Shown here piece after piece: positions 45,390 to 58,100 of a DNA stretch of 64,000 nucleotides. Position numbers and translations under genes: made by a program. This stretch comes from Dioscorea cayenensis subsp. rotundata (taxonomy: Eukaryota; Streptophyta; Magnoliopsida; Dioscoreales; Dioscoreaceae), in the NCBI RefSeq assembly GCF_009730915.1, contig NC_052477.1, positions 27,484,578-27,548,577 of the forward strand, in the 5' to 3' direction. The notes beneath the pieces were generated by a model. It saw only the letters and a list, made by a program, of their open reading frames with translations, had not been told where the DNA came from and did not search any database. Positions within the stretch are counted from its first letter, which is position 1; every line of letters starts with the position of its first letter.

Positions 45390-48300
45390 TTATACACTCA
45401 CATTGCATTCATCCATGAATTGTTCTTTTGTAAGATACTTCCTCCAGAACTTCTTGTAGCTTGGTATACCGAGTTCAAGCCAAGGTTTCATGTTGCCGTT
45501 GTAATGCAATACGGGGGCATTCCTTAAAGCATCTGTGCTAACCCCGTAGCTATGACCAAGTCCGGAGAGAACAGTTGAATCATCTAGAGCATATATAAGC
45601 TCTTGAAATGCAATCAGCGTTATCGGCAGTGCAGCAGCCTTGGCTGATACTTCATTCCTGTTCTGCACCTGTCACACAGATATAAATCAATGCAACACAT
45701 TAGAAAATAATAGGGGAAGAAAAGAAACAAATGGTCATTTAGGGGTTTTGGTTAATTTTAACTTTTTAACAAATGGCATGATATAAGCCAGCATGCTCAA
45801 ACAACAACCTCAAACATTTACAATACATTAGATTGAAGAAAAACAATATTATTTTGGTGAATATTGATTGTCTGTTGAAAGAAAAGGTTCACAGAAACAA
45901 GAAGCCAGATCATTAAAGAATTATGAACTACTGACCTTTCGAAGCAGGTGCTCATAGGTGTCGCTCACTTTTTGCTCCCTCCACACATTCAAATCAACAA
46001 TATTCAGTCCAGACATCCAGGCACAACCATTCCCATTATATGCAGTAGATCCCAAATAAGATTTCAGCTGATCTAATCTCACCCCACAAAACTCCATGGC
46101 GCCGTTCACTTTCCCTTCCAAATCAAGTTTCCATAAAAATGACAAGTCCCGTTGAACAACAACATCATCATCCAAAATTAACACCTTGTTAAGATGTTTG
46201 AATATTTGAGGAAGAAGAAAGTGTGAACCACCAAATACTGATAAGTACGCGGTTCTGATTTGCACAGGGAGTGGTTGTTCATTAGAACGAATGGAAACAC
46301 GATATTCCTCAGATGGTGATAATGAAAGAACCATAACCATAAGAGGAGTCAGTTAGAAGTTTATCAAAGTTAAGAACATGAATAGTAGCTTCCTTGTAAG
46401 AATTTCTGGCAAACCAGAGTTTCATAGCAAAGTAATTCTGCACATCTGTCAGCAGATGAAAAACCAAATTCCCAGTTTCCTGTGATATGATGCAAAAGAA
46501 AAAGCATTAACAACAAGAGAAGACCCACTTGACAACGCTGAAACTTGAAACAGATGTCATACCTCAGAATTCATCACAGTTGAGTTGATAGCAACAGATG
46601 CAGCAAGAATGTTTGTGGAAAATATAATATGATGCCTCAACAAGGGATTGTCTAGTTTGTGAGCATATGTCTGCTTGATATCAATGGGGGGAGATCTGAA
46701 ATATTCAACAGTCAATCTCATCGACAAACAGTGATGACTTTTGGGCATAGTCTGAACACCAAGGTGATACATGAAAGCACTCTGCTTCATATGAAAATGA
46801 GTTTCATCCTCAGTTAGGTCAAGTATCTGTCTCAGTTTTTTGTCAACATTATTGCAATCCACAGCAAATGATTTAGCTTTTGCAATAGACAGATCCATCT
46901 TCCTCATCTTCTTTTCAACACTAAAATAAATAAATGAGCATGTTAGTACTTCTTTCTGGATATCTCTTTGAGCAAATTGAAGGTTAACAGGAAAATGATT
47001 GTTTCTCACTAAAAAGGAGAGTGAAACTGCCACTGGAACAACAAGAAAGACAAAGAAAGTATGCATAGATCAACTTGCATTGTCTGAGTTATACTTACAA
47101 CAGTGGTAAATCGGCATCAACAATTGCATCACTAAGCATGCGCTCATGTTCTTGAATATTCAGCTTCAGCTCACGGGACAGATTATCTTGACCAGGAAGC
47201 TTAGCAATGCTTGGGTAGTATGCTCTGGCCACAAAAACTTGATCTTTAAGTCTCTTCACTAAAGAATCCACCATTACTTCTTTATGCTCCAAGGACCAAA
47301 GGCAGTAACTCCCAAACTCAAGCTGACAAGATTTACCATTAGCATCACCACTGAAATTTTTTACAAAGCCATCTCTTTTGGGTTCAGGAGCATTCTGTAA
47401 CAGAATTACAGTGGATTAGTAGTCCACTACATCCACTCATGTAATATAACCAGAAATATGCATAAATGAAAATAAACAACCAACTTCTACAGAATTACAG
47501 TGGATTGGTAATACTAAATATCCGCTTATGTGACGCAACCAGAAATATGTACAAATAAGAAAAAAAAAAAAACAACAAATTTATACAGATCTGAATATCA
47601 ACCCACATTTAAGAAATTGATGTTGGTAACACAATAAAGTGATTTTTTTTAATGAAGGTGAAATGGAGTTCATTTTCACTCAAAATTAAAGATTAAATAT
47701 TGCTGAAGAAATTTAAAAAGAAAACGTGAAAATTTAATAGCTAGATTGTGTGACATAAAAATGCGTGCGAAATCTTACCGTTGCATTTGGAGCTGGACGT
47801 GGCTTTGGTGAAGCTAATTGTGGTGGGGATAGACCTAGAGACAATGGCAATTAATACCAGTAAAGGTCATTTTCATTTCACAGAATACAAGAGAAGAAGC
47901 TTCACTGCTGCTCTAGGAGAGTGAGAAAACAAGATTCAATCATCAAGGGATGCATACCGTCTAAGGGAGGAGGTTTTTCTTCTTGACCACTGTAGGGGTT
48001 GAAACTTATATCAGAATGGGAGTTGGCAACATTTCCGTTTGCTTGCAGGTTGAACTGCGTTCTACTATCTACAGGATCCTCATCAATTTTTGTGTAGAAG
48101 ACCTTATTGCGAGGGTTGATAATGCTTTCAGCACCATCCTGAAAATAAAAAATTTCAAGAAAAAATTTTGAAGGATTTACCTGACTTTTTGGTTCCATCA
48201 TCAGACAAAATGAGCAAACAAACAAAACAAAACAAGAGTTTCACTTGTGGGGAAATTTAAATGAACACAAGAAAAGTGTTTCAGGAAATTGATAACAACA

Positions 48301-49904
48301 GTTACCAAAGGAAAACACATTCTAGAAATTATTTAGTTAAATTTAAAATGATAAAAACACTTAAAAATTGCAGATTATTTCAAGTCAGAAGAATATTAAA
48401 AAAAAAGAACACAATACCAATAGGCATTATCTACAAGCATAACTCTATGAATCTATTGCTTGAATCACAAAATGAACTTCAAAAAAATCTTGAAATAAGA
48501 AACTTGTAACTACAGGGCAAAAGTTTAAAGGCCACAAATTGGATGAATATCATATAAATCCTAGGATAGGGTGTTCAACAAACCAGCTAAAGGCCATCAT
48601 AAGATATAATATATAACATATCTCATGCAACAGATGAGCCCATATATATAACATCAATGCCTAGTACATCTAATGCAAGTTTTATCAAAACTTTACTGAA
48701 TTACCAATTTTTTGGGGAAGTCAATCAACATCAACAATGAAGACGGACAAGGAATGTCATGAGGGAATATCAGGTGAGGCTCTAAATCAGGGTCAGATTG
48801 AGGGGTTAAATAACACCTTGATTTGTACCATGTCAATTAGTAGCTTTCTACAATAATTATTGAAATTGACCAAAAGAACATCCATTTGTTTATATTCAAA
48901 CAAGAAAATCCATGCAATTATCTCTAGAAGTCATTGAAGAAGAAGCAGATGTAATGAGTTCCTCCGCACCACTGAGTCAGCATTGTTGACCATAGTGATG
49001 CTTTTCCTATCTTGTTTAAAATGCACATTTTTAGCAGGTTTGGCAAGTAAGCATTTACCTACCATTTTCGATAAGCATGATGGTTAAAACACAAGCAGTT
49101 CAATCAGTCCCCAGTAAATATGTATCTTTATTTACAAATAGGTTCACGGCAAATCAAAGAAAGAGATCATCTAGAGAAAACAACTGCATATATATATCAA
49201 CTATTACATAGAGGCTCAGAAAGGATGGCACCTTTGCTAAATCCGGGTCGAGCTTTTTAACAAGATTAGGAACCTTTGAGTGCTCACCCTGTAACAACCA
49301 AAGCCTCAATCAATATAATCACATTCATCCAACCTTTTCCAATCAAAATTTCAGAAAACAAAAAAACAACTTTTTTTATAATAAATAAACAACAATTAAA
49401 TCCAAATCATTCTATAAACCCAAGGGAACACAAAGAAAAGGAATGAAAAGCAAACAACCTGGACCAATTTAAGGCTGCCATCCAAACGATGCCCATGACC
49501 CCCAAATTCATATTCCTCCTATCACTCAATCAAAACCATAAAAAAAAAAACATCAATAACTAAACCAATCAATAAAACAGTCACAAATCAACTCATAAAT
49601 ATAAGAAAACCTCACCGGAGGCGGCCGTTCATCGCCCAAATACCCTGCATGAAACCAAACCACGCCATTAAATCAAGAAAATAAGAACCAAGGCACCAAA
49701 TACAAACACAAGAACCGCAATGCAGGTGGAGGGAGTGGCAGAGATCTAAGGAGGATCTCCAATACCGTAAGGAAAGTGATTGAGAAGTCCAAAGAGGAAC
49801 GCAAGGGGGAGGAGAAGCGAGAAGACGACAAGGGCAGGAACCAAGAGCGAGGGTCCTCGCCATCTCCGCTTCCACTGCGGCGCCACGCCGGCGTGACCTT
49901 TCAT
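45390..49904 (-). CDS. GAUT7: GAUT7-type galacturonosyltransferase-family protein (GT8)
   Basis: A Golgi GT8 protein of homogalacturonan synthesis. In Arabidopsis GAUT7 anchors GAUT1 in the pectin-synthesising complex. Exons: 49904-49766, 49644-49616, 49515-49459 (or from 49518), 49288-49232, 48138-47958, 47834-47779, 47394-47099, 46920-46563, 46479-45936 and 45668-45390, about 664 residues. A short basic N-terminus (MKGHAGVAPQWKRRWRG) precedes the membrane anchor 'LVVFSLLLPLAFLFGLL'. A variable stem follows, then 'FVARAYYPSIAKLPGQ', 'KSFAVDCNNVDKKLRQILDL' and 'HFHMKQSAFMYHLGVQTMPK'. The GT8 metal site is LDDDVVVQRDL and the C-terminal motif LHYNGNMKPW. Exon 9 is 544 nt where phase requires 543. 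The frame changes between about 46311 and 46352, most simply by an extra T (plus AA at 46341-46342), giving a stop at 46309 if read as is. The other nine junctions are in phase. Confidence 0.9.
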
Positions 49905-50009
49905 GACCTCCTCTCTCTCGTTGTTCCTCTCCCACTTCACCGCTACTCCTCCGCCGCTGCCATTCCCATCTCTCAACCTCGAGCTTGGAACCAAGAACGC
50001 CAATGGCGG

Positions 50010-50048
<39 letters not shown>

Positions 50049-50110
50049 TCTTGGTGCAATCTTTGAGAGAAAAGGAAGACAGTTGAAGGGCTTCTTTAGG
50101 AAAAGTTTCA
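49905..50110 (-). promoter_or_regulatory. 5' leader of the GAUT7-like gene with (CT)n
   Basis: The plus strand has (CT)n at 50011-50043, that is (GA)n on the gene strand, within about 110-140 bp upstream of the start codon. An in-frame upstream ATG at 50111 would only add an Arg-Glu repeat from the microsatellite. The start at 49904 fits the family. Confidence 0.5.
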
Positions 50111-50991
50111 ATCCCTTGATTTCGAAATTTTTAATTATTTGATTTTTATTTTTTTATTTTTGTGGAAAAAACTAAAAAGGTGCAATTGCTATCTTTAATT
50201 TCGGGAACTGATTTGTTAAATAATTAAAAATAATAATAATTTGTTCAATTAAATTCAAATTCAATAACTGCTTTGATATTTATAATAATTGATAATATAT
50301 GGGGATTTTTTTACTGGCTGGTCCCTCTGAAGTGATGGAATTAACTTTTAGGCCTTGTTGTTTCTTCTCATACATGGATTGCAATACTACAAATGATATA
50401 AATATATGGCTTTATAAAAAGTGTGCTTAGCGAGAGATGAGAATGATGTTGTTTCAGGAAAGGATTATATTTTTTTATTTAAAAAAATGGGCCTCCAAAA
50501 ATTTACTAAATTGTGTACCTTACACTAAGTATATGTAATGAAAGCTAAGGACATTGGTCAATAATATATGTTTTATTTTATTTTATTAAAGTACATAAAT
50601 CAAAAACTTGGTTTTTCTTGTTTAATAAAACTTTAAAACATTATGCTTAAAGTAATTTCATCCTTGTCCATTCAACATATCCCCTCCCAATTATTAAGTT
50701 TGTGGAAAAGGGAAAAAAAAAGAATTAAAGATAGTGGAAGGCAGAGTCAAGAAAAGCATTGCTTGATTCCTTTTGTTCTTTCATTTGTTTATCCATATCT
50801 CCAATTTTAGTTTTTAACATTTAAACAATGAAATAATTTTTCATAGTGTTTTCTCTTTCTTGTATTATACTGAGCAGAGATTGAGTAAAATAAGAGGAAA
50901 GGATTACCAAATAAATAATAAATAAAATAATAATAATAAAGCTCACTTTCCTTTATCCTTTTGTTATGTTTCTTTTTTTGGATTAACAAAA

Positions 50992-51027
<36 letters not shown>

Positions 51028-51797
51028 GCTCGCTTTTCTTTATTCTTTTATTATATTTCTATTTTTATATTTTTCCTCGATAAAGACATATCAGTGGATT
51101 CTTACTACTTAAGCATACCGAATCAAATAAAGATAATTTCCACCATTAGACAACGCCATGCATAATGCCATGCATAATACCACAGTGCTAGTTCCGTAAA
51201 CAAATACACTTATATATTATTTACACAATTATATATTAAAAAAGAATCAAACTCTCACCGTGTTGATAATTTTATGGAACTATTAACATGTAATTACACT
51301 AAATAAAATAAAATAAAATAAAAGTCCAAATCCGACTTGAAAAGAAACAAACATAAAGCAGAACCACCGACAACATTTCATTTTCATGGGGCCAATGCTT
51401 ATCAACAACAATCAATACTTCAGAACTATTAAGAGACGAAAGCATTCAAAGACTTGGGATTCTTTTTGGAGGCATTATTCCCAAGGAAGTTAGTAAAGGT
51501 GGACATCTTGAAGGTCACTCTAACTTAAAGAGCTTTAATTTGATTTGGGTCTAGTTTGGGCAAATCATGGAAAGAGCTTTCAATTCACAAACAAAAGAGA
51601 AAGCTTTTGATAAGGACCTACACCAAACATCCTGATTTATCATTATGTTGCTGAGATATTATAACATTGGTGTCCCGTAGACGATACGTAGTGATTGATT
51701 AATGGAAAACCTAGTGGATTCAACTCATTTGAAAATAAAATAATGTCTTCAATAAAAAATTTTTAAAAAAATAATCCAGCCTAAATTCCAAATTTTG

Positions 51798-51841
<44 letters not shown>

Positions 51842-52849
51842 AAAATAATAATAAAAATAATAATAAATAATAATAAAAGACAATGGAAAAAAATCTAATT
51901 CTAATGATACATTGGACAAGTTCTCCAAAAAAAAATAATAATAATAATGAAAGCGGACGGAAATCATTTGTTTCTAAAAAAGCGAGCATAAAATAACACT
52001 TGGAAAGCTATTCTAAGGAACTTAAAATCATCATCATTACTATGACAAACATAATGATAGCTCTAACTTAAGGTGGCATTAAATTATAGGCTTGAAGTTT
52101 AGGGTGCTATCATAGCTTCATAGATCATATTCAGCTCAAACTTTTAATAAAACAAATTCAATTTTGGAGACAAATAATTGAGTTATAAGATTAAAACTAA
52201 TGCATATGTATAGATATATATGTATATATATATATGTACGTACATATATATATATATATATAACTCTTGTTTACCTTTACTTGGTGCTTAAGACATGCAA
52301 TCATATAACCCACGTAACCTTGTTCTCCTAAGTTGCTTCATTCTTTCAGTTAGAGCATTGAAAATCCAAGTCAAGTGCAAACATAACTCATTGGGAACGT
52401 TAGTCATGAGTTCTGCCCAATGAACCCCTTGTAAACTTATTTTTCAAAGGCAATAATACTACCCAATTAGCTTGAACATAGCTTCAGCCATTACGCAATC
52501 TCATTTGGATGATAAATAGACCAAGTTACAGCCAAGCAATCTAAGTTTGACGCAGAGATTACACACATATAACTTGTCTGGTATTCTTCTATAGTTTTAA
52601 TCATTGATATTTATAATATTTAGATTTGGATCAGCAAAGAGTTCTCTTTTTTAGTATAAAATTTTTTTAAATAATGGTAAAATTAAAAGCACAAGTGACA
52701 TAAAATTTGAATCACAGTTAATTTTAAATCTTAGATAAAATTACATAATGTATTTTAATTTTTTAAATACATAATTCTTTTTTTACGTAAATTATGTAAA
52801 TTTATTATAAACACTTAAATTCATGTAAAACCACCACCGCAATAGCCTA
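50111..52849. other. Intergenic, gene-poor
   Basis: AT-rich. It contains (AAT)n at 50995-51024, (TAAAA)n at 51302-51321, (GA)n at 51801-51838, (AAT)n at about 51839-51880 and (TA)n tracts at 52200-52262. No reading frame has family resemblance. Confidence 0.4.
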
Positions 52850-52975
52850 ACAGTTAAGCAGCCAACCAAGCTCATACTCAAGTATTCAAGCCAAACACCG
52901 ACCTCGAGCTCTTCCCATATGTACCCAAGCCAAGCGAGCTGGGACAGCTCAAGCTTTACTTAATTGCAGCCCTAA
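52850..52975. repeat. Short AGCTC-rich repeat, related to the one at 60-836
   Basis: Contains 'CCAAGCTCATACTCAAG', 'CTCGAGCTC' and 'AGCTCAAGC', and ends 'ATTGCAGCCCTAA'. The ending matches the edge seen near 648 (GGCAGCCCTA). Probably a terminal piece of the same transposon family. Confidence 0.4.
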
Positions 52976-55084
52976 ATACTACTCGTTTATACACCCCTGT
53001 TATTAAATATTTTAAAGTTATATTTTAAAAAAAAAAATGCATGCTGAGTGGCCACACCTAAACAACCATATATACAACCATGATCACAATCTCCAGCCCT
53101 AGACCAAAAACACCTGCAGTTATCCCATCTAGAGAAAGTTGGATTTTCTTTATCCACCATAAAAGATAAGGTTGACCTTCTAAGGTTGGGCACCTTGCCT
53201 GATTTTTATTTAAATAGATCTATAGATATTGTTCTTCTTAAATATCAAAAATTCACCTTCAAGGTGGTCCACTATTTCGATGATGAGCTCCCTCCTAGAT
53301 CCTTTAAAGTGCTCGGTGATATTTGATAATGAAACCTGCATGCATACAGCAGAGGATTTTAATACATCTCACTCCTAGTTTGTTGCAAACAAATGAAAAT
53401 CAAAGAGCTCAGTGAAAACTGGCAATGGTTATTTGCACTCTATCATCCGACAACAAAAAGTTAATCGCATTCCTAGATCATTGAGAGTAAACATAAAGGA
53501 ATGTGCCCAATCATTATAGGCGATGGCTACCTGCATGTTTGCATCAGTAATGTAATTATTTCATTCCTACTATACCGCAAATTAACAAAAATAATTGAAA
53601 GAACTAACCCCATCTTGGCTTGCTATGAAGTCCAAAATAGCACTTTCAGTTGCTTCCAATTGGTCATTGTGTTCTTCTGTTTCACTGCATTTGTGGAGCT
53701 TCTTAACGGAAGAATTATCGATAGAAGAATCATAACAGGGGTTGCTTCATTCGAGCACTTCCACTTTCCACCACCACATGGTGTAAGGGGAAAGGAGTGG
53801 AGCAGATAATCTCCTGGGGACAAGATTTTTGCTTCATCTGTGGCATAGCATGCCTTCTCTAATTCTACTTCATGATCGCAAGACAATGAGACCCGAAATC
53901 TTGGTTGGAAGGTTGTCTGATGTACAGAGTGGCATCAAATATTTCTTCCTTGCAGACATTGACGAGATCTTACCATTGTCAAGTAGCGCCTTGATCTGTT
54001 CATAAAAGAAACCTAGATATCCATTTTTATATTAGCCTAGTGTTGGAAAATGCTGCCTTATTCAAGCATATATAAATACAGAGTGGATGTTCGTATATTT
54101 AGCCCTCTCAGTCTCAGGTGATGTATCAAGTTACCATTTATAAATGCTGCACCCATATATATCATGGAGGATGGATTCATATCTTCATGCATCGGCCTTC
54201 ACAGGATACTCTAACAACCATGACACTTGTGTTGTAGTCTGAGCAATGGAACTATTTCTCTCCAAAGCAGGATTTAAATCTTATTCGATTGGGAAAAAGG
54301 ATTAAAGAGAAAAATCACATCCTACAGGTTGTGGTCATTGTTTTATTGGGTCTATGTGGTCTTTAATACCAACCTCCTTTTAATTTCTACATCAAACTGT
54401 CCTTAAAGGATATACTGCAGGTCTCAGAAAGGTTATTTTGTATGATTCAAGATGAAACTTTAGATAGGTTGTTGATCAGAGACATATTAACTACTCAGTG
54501 AGAATTATAAAAAGTTAAACGAGCTAGATTTCTAATATAGAGGAATGATGAAAAGACTCTTTCCAGAATTTAGAAAACCACAAGGAGAAAAATTATTTGA
54601 CAAAATGTAATACTCCACGAGTCGGTAGTTTCCTCTTTACGATTGGCTTTGTGCCCGTTCTCTTGATCCTACTTGCCAAGGAGCAGACAATTTGTTGGAC
54701 AGTGTCAAGTGTTAGGCCCTATCTCTTTGAGAAGTCTGCCAGTGAGTTCATGCCCCCTCCACAGCAGCTTCAAGAACCTGCACGAAATTATTGTCTCTGT
54801 TCTTTTTGTGTGAAACCCTGATTTTCTAGGTGTGGCCTGAAAGAAAGGCACTAGAGCTTGTTGTGAGAGCCTTTCTCCACAGGGCTCTGTAGACTTTATA
54901 CACATTTGGATCTATTCTTGTTTTATGTTTTCTAAAAATAAATTTGTTTGAATTGTTTCCAATAAAAGCTAAAACGAAACAGTGAATCAACACTTAATTT
55001 CATTTGCCCTTACAATAATGTATTTTGCTCATATATCCTCATGGTCACATAGTTAAATGATATTTTAAAAAAACATACTGTATT

Positions 55085-55129
<45 letters not shown>

Positions 55130-55179
55130 AGGGATATGTAAATATAGCTTTTTAAGATTGATAACTATATATTTTTGGA
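52976..55179. other. Less AT-rich spacer of unknown origin
   Basis: This stretch is closer to coding composition than its surroundings. Fragments of open frame exist, for example + strand about 53161-53328 around 'FKVVHYFDDELPPRSFKVLG', and minus 53886-53623 around 'SPGDYLLHSFPLTPCGGGKW'. I do not recognise them and no splice chain could be built. It may be decayed transposon or gene remnants. A (TA)n tract lies at 55088-55127. Confidence 0.3.
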
Positions 55180-58100
55180 AAAAAAAAATGAAAAGTTGCC
55201 CCTGGGTGGTAGTGATGGAGCTCGTAATGATGCGATATTAAGGGGCATCCTCCCCACACTTATAACACTTGCAAAAGAGGCAAGTCTCCTTAAGCTCCTG
55301 ATCACACTGACTCCAAACACTCCTCGACGTTGTCCGTCTCGAACTGACATTCACTAAAGCTGTGAACTCTGGTAAAGACAAGATTAACAGAATTCACAGG
55401 CTTATGAGCGAGAATCGCATTGATATATTTGCTTCGGTAGAGACCAGAGCTAATGATGAGAGGGTTCTTTGTCTTTGCAGCCACTTTGCCAAATCCTGGA
55501 ACTAGGTAGCCATTCCTGCGGATGGCTGCTCCGGAGGGATCATAATTCTTTGGCTCAAACACTTAGGCAGAATTTCTCCGGTGGCCCATTCTCACCGAGT
55601 TCTTCACTTAATTTTTTCTTCTTCTGCAGACCATCGTTGGATCATTTTGGTGGTATATAATGCCCAACATATTAAGATGCAGAAAAAACTCTGGAAGGAA
55701 CTATCGTTGATCCCAAAACTGAATTTACCTTAGATTGTGCTGGGTGATTTTAATGCTGATCAGTTCATCTTCTGATCATAGGGAAGCAATTTCTATTACT
55801 ACGGCTAGAAAAAGCTGTCCTATACTCCAATTTCATAGCTAACAATGCTCTTCTGATGTCAGTTGTTCAGTACTACTTTTCTTAATGCAATGGACAACTT
55901 TGGCTACACGATGTTGTAATCTTGAAAAATGTCTGGTTAATGACCTATGTTTAGCTTGCTCTAACACTGTTCATATTAAGTATTTTCCTAAGCTCTTTTC
56001 AGATCATTCACCTATGCTTATCAACATTGTTAAAGATAATTTCACTGCTCGTAACAACTTCCGTTTTGAGAATTACTGGTTGGAGCATACGATTATCATG
56101 TTTGAAATTCGTAGAAGCCTTATCTGGTAATGCTCACTGTAATCCTAAGCATGCTTTCTATCATGTTTTGGCTCAGATTAAGAGTGGTGTATGTTCTATT
56201 AGACAATATGGTTTTGAAATTTGCTCATTGGTAGAAATTAAAACTTATTGAAGTTCAGCTCCAGGCTCTTGAGATCGATGATAGGTTAAGCTCTAATGTA
56301 GACCTGGATTCTTTCAGGAGCTTACTAAACAAATACAGAGCTTTGTTGAGACAAAATCACAATAGGTGGGCTCAAAAGTCTAGATTAAATTGGATTATGG
56401 GTGGGGATATGAATTATTCTTTTTTTCACAGAAGTGTAACGATTCGTAGATACCAAAATTCAATTTCTAATCTCTATGATAATAATGGCAGGTGCTTTAA
56501 TGTTTCTCACCAAATTGATCTTATTCTTGTGGAACACTTTTCAAAACTTTGGAAAAATCCTAATTCTAGGCCTCTACATTGGTTTTTGGATGCTCTTCCT
56601 TCTGATCTTCCTACTCTCTCCACTGTACAACAAACCTCTTTGACTAGGCCTGTGTCCAAAAATGAGATTTACCTTACTCTTCTATCTTTAGCTGAGGGAA
56701 AATCTCTGGGTCCTGATGGCATGAATGTAGAGTTCTACAAAATTTTCTGGACTGATACTGAGAAACATTTAGTTCCTGCCATTAATTATTTTCTCGACAA
56801 TGTTGTGATGCCAAGAGCCTAGGGTAGAACTTACATCACTTTAATTCCTAAGAAAGAGTACCCCAAATATGCTTCGGACTTCCGTCCTATTTCTCTGTGT
56901 AATGTTGCTTATAAGATTATTACTAAGATTCTTGCTAATCGTATTAAGGATGTGATTACTTGCTTGGTTGGTAAAGAGCAATGTGGATTTGTGCCTGGTC
57001 ATTCTCCTGTTGACAATATCATTGCGGTTTAGAAATTAATTCACTCTATTAATCAGGAGAGGACCATCCCTCCTAGGATGTTAGTAAAAGTGGACATTAA
57101 GAAGGCTTATAACACTCTTAATTGGAATATTATTTTGGCCACTCTTATCACAATGAACTTTCCTAGCAACTTGGTATCTTATGTTAGAGCTTGTCTTGAA
57201 GCTACTTCTTTTTCAATTCTTATCGACGGTAAACCCTCTGATTGGTTTCGGCCCTCTCAGGGTGTTAGGCAAGGCAATCCTCTTTCCCATTACCTTTACC
57301 CTGGTGGCCCAGAACCTTATTGCTATTTTAAACCATGCTAGATTTCTTGGGCTTATTCCGGGTTTTTCAAACTTGAATCATAACTTTAACCACCTAATGT
57401 ATGCCGATGATCTTATTCTGGTTACAACTGCGTCCAGAAAATATGCTAGAAACATCAGGTTTTGCTCAAACCTGTATGCTCGGCTTTCTAGTCAATATCC
57501 CAATCAGAAGAAATCTGAGATTTATTTCCCAAATTAGTTTAACAAACAGGTTTCTTCTAGAATCTGCAATATCTTAAACTTTAATCATGGCAAAACTCCT
57601 TTCACCTATTTAGGGGTTCTCATCTCTCCTAATCGGCTTGCCATCTCTCATTTTGATTCCATGGTTAATCGCCTTAATGCAGTAGTTATAGAGTGGGGTA
57701 AGGCTAATTATCTAAAGCTGGCAAATCAGTTCTCATTAACAGCATTCTAATGGCTACCCCTACCTACTATCACTCGGTCTATCCCATTCCTGACTCTATT
57801 CTTAATAAGCTTTCCAGAATTGCTAGGCAGTTCTTGCGGGCAAATTATGATCATAATAATGGCATGACTTTGGTGAATTAGGACACCATTACTTCTAGAA
57901 AATCTGAGGGGGGATTAGGCATTAGAAACCTGCTCAAGATTAAGCATTCCTTGATGGTAAAAAATCTTATCAATTTTCTTAACAAGCAAAAATCTCTTGG
58001 TTGATATTCTTTACATGAAATATGGTGATCATAATTTCTAGACAATGAAAGCCCCTCCAAATTGCTCGGCTTTTTTCAAAAGTTTGTGTAGTAATGCTGA

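Noticed and set aside
38776..50110. Cell-wall gene cluster
   Set aside because: The cell-wall genes are separated by unrelated genes and many kilobases of repeats, on different strands. Co-location is likely chance.
53501..53886. Overlapping ORFs on both strands as a gene
   Set aside because: Neither strand shows a recognisable domain or a consistent splice chain; left as unknown.
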